NCBI GenBank assembly: GCA_035513575.1
Contig: DATKBW010000183.1
Location: forward strand, 1-64,000
DNA from: JAHWKI01 sp035513575
Lineage (GTDB): Bacteria > Gemmatimonadota > Gemmatimonadetes > Longimicrobiales > RSA9
Length of the DNA stretch: 64,000 nucleotides
Reading direction: 5' to 3'
A program made the position numbers and the translations under genes. The notes below the pieces were generated by a model that was not told the origin of the DNA, made no database searches, and was given only the letters and a program-made list of their open reading frames with translations. Below are positions 8,163 through 15,324 of this stretch, piece after piece; within the stretch, counting starts at the first letter, position 1; the number at the start of each line of letters is the position of its first letter.

Positions 8163-9035
8163 TCAGCGGATCCGATCCCCGATCCGCCCCGGCCGCACGT
8201 TGCGGAGGAACGCAAACGGCCGGAGCGCCTCGGGGTCGTAGCTGTAGTAGATCAGCACCGCCTTGCCGCGAACGCGGTCGGCATCCAGGAACCCCCAGTA
8301 GCGGGAATCCACGCTGTCATCGCGATTGTCGCCCATCATGAAGTAGTGGCCCGGTGGAACGACGAGCGGCCCCCACCAGTCCCGGGACGGGCGGCACTCG
8401 CCGTCGCTGGCGCCTCCCCGGGCGACCCGGTACGCCCCGGAGATGTCCGGGCTGAGGGCCACCCGGTCGCCGCACTGCCAGCGCATCCACGGGTGGGAGA
8501 CGTCCGCCTCGCGGTCGCTGTGGCGCACGTAGACTTCCCGCGCCGGGCGGCCGTTGATGGAGAGCGTCTTGTCCTCCATGCGCAGCGTATCCCCCGGCAT
8601 GCCCACGATCCGCTTGACGACGTCCAGCCCCGGGTCGTGGGGGGGACGGAAGACGACGACGTCGCCGCGGCGCGGGTCGGTGTAGCCGGGGAGGCGGGCG
8701 TCCGTGAAGGGGATGAGCGGGCCGTACGCGGCCTTGCTGAGGATGAGGAAGTCCCCCACCAGCAGCGTCTCCTCCATGGACGAGGAGGTGATCACGAAGG
8801 TCTGGACCAGGAACGCCCGCAACACCAGGAACAGCAGCACGGCCGCGCCGATGGACTTGATCCAGTCCAGCGTGACCTGCGCGGAGGTGCGCGGAGGACG
8901 CTGCCCACCCGTGCCCCCCGCTTCCCCCCTGGTCACCGGCTTCGTCGCCGCCACGTAGTCTCTCGCCACTCGCTCCCCGCTCGGTTTCCGATCCGGCTCC
9001 CCGTACGCCTTCGGCGGCGTCGGGGTTCCGCTCAC
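8163..9035 (-). CDS. lepB: Signal peptidase I
   Basis: A 290-residue inner-membrane serine protease that removes signal peptides from exported proteins. One transmembrane helix spans residues about 61-80. The catalytic Ser is in TSSSMEETLLVGD (Ser86), the general-base Lys in VVKRIVGMPGD (Lys141), and the C-terminal box GDNRDDSVDSRYWG is present, so all family boxes are intact. The soluble N-terminal tail of about 60 residues is longer than usual and Pro/Gly-rich. The gene overlaps the ruvA stop codon by 4 bases (ATGA) and is the last gene of the yebC-ruvC-ruvA-lepB run. Confidence 0.95.
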   Translation of the reverse strand: MSGTPTPPKAYGEPDRKPSGERVARDYVAATKPVTRGEAGGTGGQRPPRTSAQVTLDWIKSIGAAVLLFLVLRAFLVQTFVITSSSMEETLLVGDFLILSKAAYGPLIPFTDARLPGYTDPRRGDVVVFRPPHDPGLDVVKRIVGMPGDTLRMEDKTLSINGRPAREVYVRHSDREADVSHPWMRWQCGDRVALSPDISGAYRVARGGASDGECRPSRDWWGPLVVPPGHYFMMGDNRDDSVDSRYWGFLDADRVRGKAVLIYYSYDPEALRPFAFLRNVRPGRIGDRIR

Positions 9036-9622
9036 TTCCGGGTGTACGCCAGCGCCTTCCGGATCAACGCCTGGACGTCCTCTTCGGGCCCCTGCTCCTC
9101 GATGGCCTTGCGGACCGCCGCGCCGGCATCGGCCGCGGTGTGCCCGAGCGTCACCAGCGCGCCCACGGCCTCCTGCGCTGCCGCGCCCTTCACGGACGGG
9201 ACCGGCCGGATCGACAGGTCGTCCAGCTTGTCCTCCAGCTCGAGCGCGATGCGCTCCGCCGTCTTCCTTCCGACGCCCGGCACCTGGACGAGCGTGGCCA
9301 CGTCCTTTTGCGTGATCGCCCGGACGAGCGTGGCGGGCGTGAGGGCGGACATCATGGCGAGGGCGAGGCGGGGGCCGACGCCGGACGCGCCGAGGAGCCG
9401 CCCGAACAGGTCCCGCTCCGCCGGGTGGAGGAACCCGAACAGGAGCTGGTCGTCCTCCCGGACCACGTGGTGGGTCAGGAGCTCCACGTCCGCGGCCACC
9501 CGCGGGAGCTTCTCGAACACGGACAGCGGGATCTCGATCTCGTAGCCGACCCCTCCCGCCGTCATCACTTCCACGGACTCCATCTCCCGACGCAGCAGCG
9601 TGCCGCGGATCCGGCTGATCAC
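9032..9622 (-). CDS. ruvA: Holliday junction branch migration protein RuvA
   Basis: A 196-residue protein that binds four-way DNA junctions and recruits the RuvB motor. The N-terminal OB domain starts VISRIRGTLL. The tetramer acidic pin and helix-hairpin-helix motifs are represented by GASGVGPRLALAMMSAL and VQVPGVGRKTAERIALEL, and the C-terminal domain III (residues about 150-196) is present. The start is GTG at 9622 behind GGAGGCGGGG, overlapping the end of ruvC. No ruvB lies in the window, although it commonly follows ruvA. Confidence 0.95.
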   Translation of the reverse strand: MISRIRGTLLRREMESVEVMTAGGVGYEIEIPLSVFEKLPRVAADVELLTHHVVREDDQLLFGFLHPAERDLFGRLLGASGVGPRLALAMMSALTPATLVRAITQKDVATLVQVPGVGRKTAERIALELEDKLDDLSIRPVPSVKGAAAQEAVGALVTLGHTAADAGAAVRKAIEEQGPEEDVQALIRKALAYTRK

Positions 9623-10137
9623 CCCCCGCCTCCCGCCACCGCCCGCCCCTTCGCCAGCGCCGCCAGCCGTCCCGTGTTCACGTGGCAGAGCGCCACCGCG
9701 ACGCCGTCCGCCGCATCCGCGGGCGTGGGAGCCTCCTTCAGCCGCAGCAGCTTCTTCACCATGAACTGGATCTGGTCCTTCGTCCCCCGGCCCGTGCCGA
9801 CAATGGCGCTCTTGATCTCCGCCGGGCTGTAATCGGCCACCTCGACCTCCCGCTCCGCCGCCGCCAGCAGCACCACGCCGCGGGCGTGGCCGAGGAGCAC
9901 CGTGGTCCGCACGTTCTTCCCGTAGAAGACGCTTTCCACGGCCACCACATCCGGGCGGTGGCGCTCCAGGACCTCCGCGAGCCCGGCGTGGATCTCCCGC
10001 AGCCGGACGGGGAGCTCCGCGCTGGCGCTGGTCCGGATGACGCCGCACTCCAGAAGCGACACGGCGCCGCCGTCCTTCCGGACGACGACGCCGTATCCCG
10101 TCGCCGCGGTCCCCGGATCCACCCCGAGAACCTTCAA
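9619..10137 (-). CDS. ruvC: Crossover junction endodeoxyribonuclease RuvC
   Basis: A 172-residue RNase H-fold nuclease that cleaves Holliday junctions in the RuvABC complex. The four catalytic acids fit the family: Asp7 (GVDPGT), Glu68 (AVESVFYGKN), Asp141 and Asp144 (PADAADGVAVALCH). Length is normal. It overlaps the yebC stop codon by 4 bases and the ruvA start by 4 bases, so the three are translationally coupled. Confidence 0.95.
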   Translation of the reverse strand: MKVLGVDPGTAATGYGVVVRKDGGAVSLLECGVIRTSASAELPVRLREIHAGLAEVLERHRPDVVAVESVFYGKNVRTTVLLGHARGVVLLAAAEREVEVADYSPAEIKSAIVGTGRGTKDQIQFMVKKLLRLKEAPTPADAADGVAVALCHVNTGRLAALAKGRAVAGGGG

Positions 10138-10883
10138 GCGCCCACCTCGCTCAGCAGCTCCTCGTCGATGTCGGCATTGGAGTGGACCCGCTGGACGTCA
10201 TCCAGGTCGTCGAGGGCGTCCAGCAGCTTCAGCAGCCGCTCCGCCTCGGCACCCTCCACCCGCACCGTGACCTTCGGGACCATGGCCAGCTCCGCGTCCT
10301 CGAACTCCACACGCTGCTCCCGCAGCCCGTCCTGCACCTTGTGGAACGCGCTCACGTCCGTGGTCACCCTGAAGGAGTCATCCTCGCGCCGGAAATCGAG
10401 GGCGCCCGCCTCGAGCGCGGCCATCATCGCGGCATCCTCCTCGTAGCGACGCGCGTCCACCCAGATCTGACCCTGACGCTCGAACTGCCACGCCACGGAC
10501 CCGCTCTGCCCCAGCCCGCCGCCGTAGCGCTCCAGGGCGTGGCGGACTTCCGCCACGGTGCGGTTGCGGTTGTCGGTCATCGTCTCGATGTACAGCGCCA
10601 CACCGCCCGGACCGTACCCCTCGTAGGCGACTTCCTCGTAGCTGACCCCCTCGAGATCCCCCGTCCCACGGTCGATCGCCCGCTCGATGTTGTCCTGCGG
10701 CATGTTCGCCGCCTTCGCCGTATCCACCGCCAGCCGCAACCGCGGGTTCATGTCCGCATCCCCCCCTCCCTCCCGCGCCGACACCGTGATCTCGCGGATC
10801 AGCTTCGTGAACATCTTCCCGCGCTTCGCGTCGTTCACCGCCTTCTTGCGCTTGATCTGCGCCCACTTGGAATGGCCTGCCAT
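10134..10883 (-). CDS. yebC: YebC/PmpR family protein
   Basis: A 249-residue protein with the YebC signature at the N-terminus (MAGHSKWAQIKRKKAVNDAKRG begins the protein; key residues AGHSKW, KRKK, RGK). The family has been described as DNA-binding regulators and more recently as ribosome-associated factors that help translate proline-rich stretches. The conserved positioning upstream of ruvC is common in bacteria and supports the call. Length and all three domains look complete. Confidence 0.93.
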   Translation of the reverse strand: MAGHSKWAQIKRKKAVNDAKRGKMFTKLIREITVSAREGGGDADMNPRLRLAVDTAKAANMPQDNIERAIDRGTGDLEGVSYEEVAYEGYGPGGVALYIETMTDNRNRTVAEVRHALERYGGGLGQSGSVAWQFERQGQIWVDARRYEEDAAMMAALEAGALDFRREDDSFRVTTDVSAFHKVQDGLREQRVEFEDAELAMVPKVTVRVEGAEAERLLKLLDALDDLDDVQRVHSNADIDEELLSEVGA

Positions 10884-11200
10884 GTCAGAACTCGGCTTTC
10901 AGCGTTCAGATCTCGGTGGTTTCGCGGGCGGACCCCCGTCCGCCCCGCGATCTTTGCTTCGCCCACGCCCGCTCCTCGCGCAGGGCGGAGGTGTCCAGAA
11001 GCCGGTTCCGGCGGCGCGGCCGCGGGCGGTCCCGGATGTGCGTAGGGGCTGTGTCACGCGATCGAAAGGCCAGGGAGGTCAATGCGATGACGGAGGAAAT
11101 ATACCCGCCGCTCGGAGCGAATCAAAGGGAGCGGCGCCAGGCCTCGCGACCCGCGAGAGACCGCCGCGGCGGATCGGGACCGGTCCACGGGTGCGCCATG

Positions 11201-11265
11201 GCGCCGGGAGGGCGCGCCGGGAGGCCGCGCCGGGAGGCCGCGCCGGGAGGGCGCTCCGGGAGGGC
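11201..11265. repeat. Five tandem 13 bp repeats upstream of rpsU
   Basis: Five head-to-tail copies of GCGCCGGGAGGNC at 11201, 11214, 11227, 11240 and 11253, each 13 bp; only the last two positions of the unit and one base in copy five vary. The array ends 9 bases before the rpsU -35 box. Each unit contains an anti-SD-like GGGAGG and can pair with neighbouring copies (GGCGCGCC), so it may act as a regulatory array or be a slippage product. Confidence 0.85.
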
Positions 11266-11273
11266 GCCCCGCG

Positions 11274-11303
11274 TTGACTGGAGGGGGGACAGGGTGGTAT
11301 TTT
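11274..11303 (+). promoter_or_regulatory. Sigma-70-type promoter of rpsU
   Basis: A TTGACT -35 box (11274-11279) and a TATTTT -10 box (11298-11303) are separated by 18 bases. It is one of the few AT-rich islands in this region. The predicted transcript start is about 30 bases upstream of the rpsU ATG. Confidence 0.6.
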
Positions 11304-11337
11304 GGTGTGCTTTGGGTTCACTGTCGAAGGGAGAGAC

Positions 11338-11535
11338 ATGGTCGAGGTCGTGCTCAGCGAGAACGACCGCCTGGACTGGGCGCTGAAGAAGTTCCGGCGC
11401 AAGATGCTGCGGTCGGGGCGGTTCAAGGACATGAAGAAGAAGCGGTACTACGAGAAGCCGAGCGAGGCGCGGAAGCGGAAGGCCGCCGCGTCGCGGCGGC
11501 GCAACGCCCGGGCGCGTCGTCGTCGTACCCGCTAG
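11338..11535 (+). CDS. rpsU: 30S ribosomal protein bS21
   Basis: A 65-residue, strongly basic protein with the bS21 signature (VEVVLSENDRLDWALKKFRRK... KRYYEKPSEARKRK) and an Arg/Lys/Ala tail. It is a component of the 30S platform near the 3' end of 16S rRNA. The ATG at 11338 has AAGGGAG just upstream; a GTG at 11302 in frame is excluded by family length. The DEAD-box helicase frame follows after 16 bases. Confidence 0.95.
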   Translation: MVEVVLSENDRLDWALKKFRRKMLRSGRFKDMKKKRYYEKPSEARKRKAAASRRRNARARRRRTR

Positions 11536-11551
11536 CCCGCCGCAGGACAGC

Positions 11552-12823
11552 ATTTCTTCCCAGGAAACCCAAGGCCCCCGGCCGACGTTCCCCGAGCTGA
11601 CGTCCTCGCCCGCGCTGCTGCGCGCCGTCGAGGACCTGGGGTGGACGTCGCCTACGCCCATCCAGGTGAAGACGATCCCGGCGGCCCGTGCGGGGCAGGA
11701 CGTGGTGGGGATCGCGCAGACCGGGACGGGGAAGACGGGCGCGTTCCTGATCCCGGCGCTGGAGCGGCAGGCGGATCGGGAGGGGCTCCACACGCTGGTC
11801 CTCTGTCCGACGCGGGAGCTGGCGCAGCAGGTGGCGTCGGACGCACGGGAGCTGGCGGCGCACACGGAGATGTTCGTGGGGGAGATCTACGGCGGTGTGC
11901 CCTACGAGCCGCAGATCCGGGACCTGCGGGCGGGGTTCGACGTGCTGGTGGCGACGCCGGGCCGGCTGATCGACCACATGGATCGGGGCAACGTGGACCT
12001 CTCGGCGGTGGACATCCTGATCCTGGACGAGGCGGACCGGATGCTGGACATGGGGTTCCGCCCGCAGCTGGAGCGACTGCTGGAGCAGGTGCCGCGGGAG
12101 CGGCAGACGATGCTCTTCTCCGCCACCATGCCGAACGGCGTGCACGCGCTGGCGCTGCGGATCCTGAAGGACCCGGTGTGGGTGGAGGCGACGCCGCAGT
12201 CGATGGCGGCGGAGACGGTGACGCAGCTGGTGTACTCGGTGCGTCCGGACCGGAAGCCGGACCTGCTGCTGGAGCTGATGAAGGACCCGGAGATGGACCA
12301 GGTCCTGGTGTTCACGCGGACGAAGCGGGGGGCGGACCTGCTCTACCACCGGCTGCGCTCGGCGGGGATCGCGGTGAACGTGATCCACGGGGACCGGAAC
12401 ATGAAGCAGCGGGGCGGCGCCATGGAGGCGTTCGCGGAGGGTCACGCCCAGGTGCTGGTGGCGACGGACGTGGCGCAGCGGGGGCTGGACATCGAGGGGA
12501 TCAGCCACGTGGTCAATTACGACGTGCCGCACGACCCGGAGGACTACGTGCACCGGATCGGCCGGACGGGGCGGGCGGGGGCGACGGGAGACGCGATCAC
12601 GTTCATGACCGCGGCGGAGCTGGGGCAGGTCCGCTCGATCGAGCGGGTGCTCGGCTACCGCCTGCCGCGGGTATCGCTGGAGGGGTTCGACTACGCCGGC
12701 GCGCCCGTGTCGGAGGAAGCGAAAGCGCAGACCAGGGCGAACCGGGCGGGGCGGCGGCTGGGGTCGCGGAGCACCGCCGAGCTCTCGCCCGAGGAGCTGA
12801 AGCGCCTGCTGGACGTGGGCTGA
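11552..12823 (+). CDS. DEAD-box RNA helicase, unusual start codon
   Basis: An ATP-dependent RNA helicase, about 423 residues. Motifs: Q motif FPEL...GWTSPTPIQ, motif I AQTGTGKT, Ia PTRELAQQ, DEAD (LDEADRMLDMGF), SAT, HGDRNMKQR, ATDVAQRGLDIEG and HRIGRTGRAG. Start choice: the first ATG/GTG/TTG in frame is GTG at 11666, but this removes the Q motif and the conserved helix before it, which are encoded in frame from 11588 on. Between the upstream stop (11432-11434) and 11666 the frame has no ATG, GTG or TTG. An ATT at 11552 follows AGGA by 4 bases and is proposed as start. A sequencing indel is the main alternative. Likely roles are ribosome assembly or RNA turnover, consistent with rpsU next door. 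Confidence 0.85.
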   Translation: MSSQETQGPRPTFPELTSSPALLRAVEDLGWTSPTPIQVKTIPAARAGQDVVGIAQTGTGKTGAFLIPALERQADREGLHTLVLCPTRELAQQVASDARELAAHTEMFVGEIYGGVPYEPQIRDLRAGFDVLVATPGRLIDHMDRGNVDLSAVDILILDEADRMLDMGFRPQLERLLEQVPRERQTMLFSATMPNGVHALALRILKDPVWVEATPQSMAAETVTQLVYSVRPDRKPDLLLELMKDPEMDQVLVFTRTKRGADLLYHRLRSAGIAVNVIHGDRNMKQRGGAMEAFAEGHAQVLVATDVAQRGLDIEGISHVVNYDVPHDPEDYVHRIGRTGRAGATGDAITFMTAAELGQVRSIERVLGYRLPRVSLEGFDYAGAPVSEEAKAQTRANRAGRRLGSRSTAELSPEELKRLLDVG

Positions 12824-12861
12824 CCGCTCGCGTCGGGCCCTCCCATTCTCCCGGACGATCC

Positions 12862-14562
12862 ATGAGAGCGCATCACCTCTTTCCGGCCGTACTGCTCCTG
12901 GCGGGCTGCGGCACCGACGTGGCCGGGCCCGCAGCCTCGCTGTTCTCCTGCCTCCTCGCCGAGCCCGTCCAGCTGGATGTGGGGGAAGTGGTGCAGGTCG
13001 CGGGGGCGGCGAACCGGGGACTCTGCCTGGAGGCGGGGGGCGCGGCGGCCGAGTTCGTCTACATCCCCTTCCACGGTGACGCGAAAGACGCGGGCCCGCT
13101 CCGGATCGAGGTCTCGGGGGCCGGGGTCGACGCGGTGGACGGGCCACCGTCGCCATCCCCGGTCCGGCCGGAGCCGCCCCTGGCCGTCACGCTGCGGGGC
13201 ACACCGCCGCGGCCGCCCGTCCTCCTGGATCTCGAGTTCCACCGCCGCCTGCGGGAACGGGAGCGCCGGGAGCTCGAGCCGCGGTTGCGGACCGGCGCCA
13301 CCGGCTCTCCCGCAGGCGATCCGGACCGCTTCCCGGCGGTCCGTACGACGGCTGTCCCCGAGGTCGGCGACCTGGCGAGCTACAACGTCGCCATCAGCTG
13401 TGACCGGTCGGACGACCGCACGGGGCGCGTGGAATACGTGTCCGACCGGGCGGTGGTGGTCGCCGACGTGGCGAACCCGGCGGGGCTGACGGAAGCGGAC
13501 TACCGCCACTTCGGCGAGACCTTCGATACGCTCGTGGACCCGGTGGCTGTCCGTCACTTCGGGCAGCCCACCGACATCGACGAGAACGGCCGCTCCATCA
13601 TCTTCTTCACGCGGGCCGTGAACGAGCTCGCGGGGACGGTGGTCGGCGCCGTGACCGCGGGGTTCTTCTGGTCGGGTGACCTCTTCCCGGAGGAAGCGAC
13701 GCCCCGTGCGGAAGCGTGTCCGGGTGGGAACCAGGCGGAGATGTTCTACATGCTGACGGCCGATCCGCAGGGGGAGGTGGGGCCCGCGTACTCGGTCGAG
13801 TTCATCCGGGAGGCGACGATCCCGGTGATCGGGCACGAGTACCAGCACCTGATCAACGCGTCGCGGCGCCTCTGGGTGAACAACGCGTCGGAGTTCGAGG
13901 AGCCGTGGCTGAACGAGGGGCTGAGCCACGTGGCGGAGGAGCTGCTGTTCTATGCCAGGTCCGGGCTCGCACCGGGCGCGAACCTCGGCTACGACGCCCT
14001 CGCCGGGACGCCCTCCGCGGTTGACGCGTTCAACCAGTTCATGGGGGGGAATTTCACCAATTATGCCCGCTATCTCGGCCGCCCCGACACCGCTTCGCTC
14101 ATGGGGATCGACGCGCTGCCGACGCGCGGCGCGACCTGGAATTTCCTCCGTTACGCCGCCGATCGGAGCGGCCGCCCCGACGACGAATTCTTCCTCCAGC
14201 TCGTGAACGGGCGCACGGCGGGGCTGGAGAACCTGGGCGAGACCCTCGGCGCGGACCCCCTGGCGTGGATGCGCGACTGGACGGTTTCCGTCTACGCGGA
14301 CGACGCGGTGCCGGTGGATGCAGCGTACCGGCAGGCCAGCTGGAACTTCCGCGACCTGTACCCGAACAGCTCCGTGGGTCGGTTTCCGCTGCGGGTGATC
14401 CCCCTGGCGGCCGGCGACGTCGAGACGCTCCTCCTCCAGCCGGGTGGAGCGGGCTTCCCCCGGTTCGGCATCGGGGGCGCCGACAAGGCCGTGCTCCACG
14501 TGGAGGCGGGCGGAGGGGCGCCACCGGCCGCGCTGCGGGGCTCGTTCCTGAGGACCCGGTGA
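12862..14562 (+). CDS. Secreted zinc metallopeptidase lipoprotein (HExxH)
   Basis: A 566-residue lipoprotein with lipobox LLAGC near residue 16. The zinc-binding motif HEYQH occurs at residues 325-329, followed by a Glu in WLNEGLSHVAEEL (about residue 352), the gluzincin-like arrangement seen in M6/M30-type peptidases. The N-terminal 190 residues look like a beta-rich propeptide or accessory domain. A specific family cannot be fixed by eye. Likely substrates are extracellular proteins. It is co-oriented with the preceding helicase (38-base gap), and its stop codon overlaps the GTG start of the next gene. Confidence 0.75.
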   Translation: MRAHHLFPAVLLLAGCGTDVAGPAASLFSCLLAEPVQLDVGEVVQVAGAANRGLCLEAGGAAAEFVYIPFHGDAKDAGPLRIEVSGAGVDAVDGPPSPSPVRPEPPLAVTLRGTPPRPPVLLDLEFHRRLRERERRELEPRLRTGATGSPAGDPDRFPAVRTTAVPEVGDLASYNVAISCDRSDDRTGRVEYVSDRAVVVADVANPAGLTEADYRHFGETFDTLVDPVAVRHFGQPTDIDENGRSIIFFTRAVNELAGTVVGAVTAGFFWSGDLFPEEATPRAEACPGGNQAEMFYMLTADPQGEVGPAYSVEFIREATIPVIGHEYQHLINASRRLWVNNASEFEEPWLNEGLSHVAEELLFYARSGLAPGANLGYDALAGTPSAVDAFNQFMGGNFTNYARYLGRPDTASLMGIDALPTRGATWNFLRYAADRSGRPDDEFFLQLVNGRTAGLENLGETLGADPLAWMRDWTVSVYADDAVPVDAAYRQASWNFRDLYPNSSVGRFPLRVIPLAAGDVETLLLQPGGAGFPRFGIGGADKAVLHVEAGGGAPPAALRGSFLRTR

Positions 14563-15227
14563 GGGGGGCCCGCGCCTCCCGCGCGGGCCTCGTCGCCGCC
14601 GCGCTCCTCGCGGGGGTCCTTCCGGTCGCGGCCCAGGAGGAGTGCGCGGCCACGGGGTCCGCGGGGGTCGCCCTGTCCGGGGCGGCGCTGCGATCCGATC
14701 TCGCCGGTGGCGACGCGGCGGAGGGGATCGAGCTGGGGGTGGAGGGCCGGCTGGCGGGCGGCGGATTCACCCTCTCCGCGGGGCTCCAGCATGCCACCTT
14801 CGACGGCGCGGCCGCCCGGCCGCTGTCGGGCCGCCTGCGCATCACGCGGCCCGTGGCGCGGCTCCTGGGCGTCACCTTCTGTGCTGCGGGGTTGATGGGC
14901 GGCGCATCGGTCGCGGCCGGTGAGGACGAGGCGTGGACGGTGGCGGGGGGGCTGGCGGTGGTGGGGGCCCGGCAGGTCCCGACGGGGGGCTTCGTCCTCG
15001 TCCCCTACGTGGGGGTCCGGGGGCTGGGGGCGCGGTCCACCGGCAACATCCTGGGGCAGGACTTCGCCGCCACCGGGGCCGCGCTCGGGGTGGAGGCGGG
15101 GGTCGGCCTAGCCCGGGAACGGATCGCGGGCGCGCTCCGGTTCAGCGCGGACGGGCTGGACCCTGGGCTCGGCCCCATGCCCTACCCCTCCCTGGCGCTG
15201 CGGCTGGTGGCCGGGTGGCGCCTCTAG
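14559..15227 (+). CDS. Probable outer-membrane beta-barrel protein
   Basis: A 222-residue protein with a signal peptide ending AAQ-EE, followed by alternating hydrophobic/hydrophilic strands rich in Gly and Ala (for example GFVLVPYVGVRGLGAR) and ending in an aromatic residue near the C-terminus (AGWRL). This is typical of small OmpA/porin-like barrels; I recognise no specific family. The start is a GTG overlapping the peptidase stop codon (GTGA), which implies translational coupling and suggests the two act together at the cell surface. Confidence 0.5.
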   Translation: MRGARASRAGLVAAALLAGVLPVAAQEECAATGSAGVALSGAALRSDLAGGDAAEGIELGVEGRLAGGGFTLSAGLQHATFDGAAARPLSGRLRITRPVARLLGVTFCAAGLMGGASVAAGEDEAWTVAGGLAVVGARQVPTGGFVLVPYVGVRGLGARSTGNILGQDFAATGAALGVEAGVGLARERIAGALRFSADGLDPGLGPMPYPSLALRLVAGWRL

Positions 15228-15324
15228 ACCGGGCGGCCGAAGTGGCGCGGTCCCGGCCACCCGCCCATATTCCGCGCTCCCCTGGCCGGACGAACCTTCT
15301 GACCGTCGGACCCCGAGAGACCGC

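Larger units (their letters stand above)
10884..11337. other. 454 bp intergenic region between yebC and rpsU
   Basis: Divergent intergenic region. It contains no convincing gene: the open frames across it are shadows without ribosome binding sites or family features. The right half carries a five-copy 13 bp tandem repeat and the rpsU promoter, listed separately. The left part presumably holds the yebC promoter, but I cannot point to clear -35/-10 hexamers. Confidence 0.6.

Noticed and set aside
10884..11337. Small genes in the yebC-rpsU gap
   Set aside because: Open frames there are Arg/Pro-rich, lack ribosome binding sites and no family features are visible.
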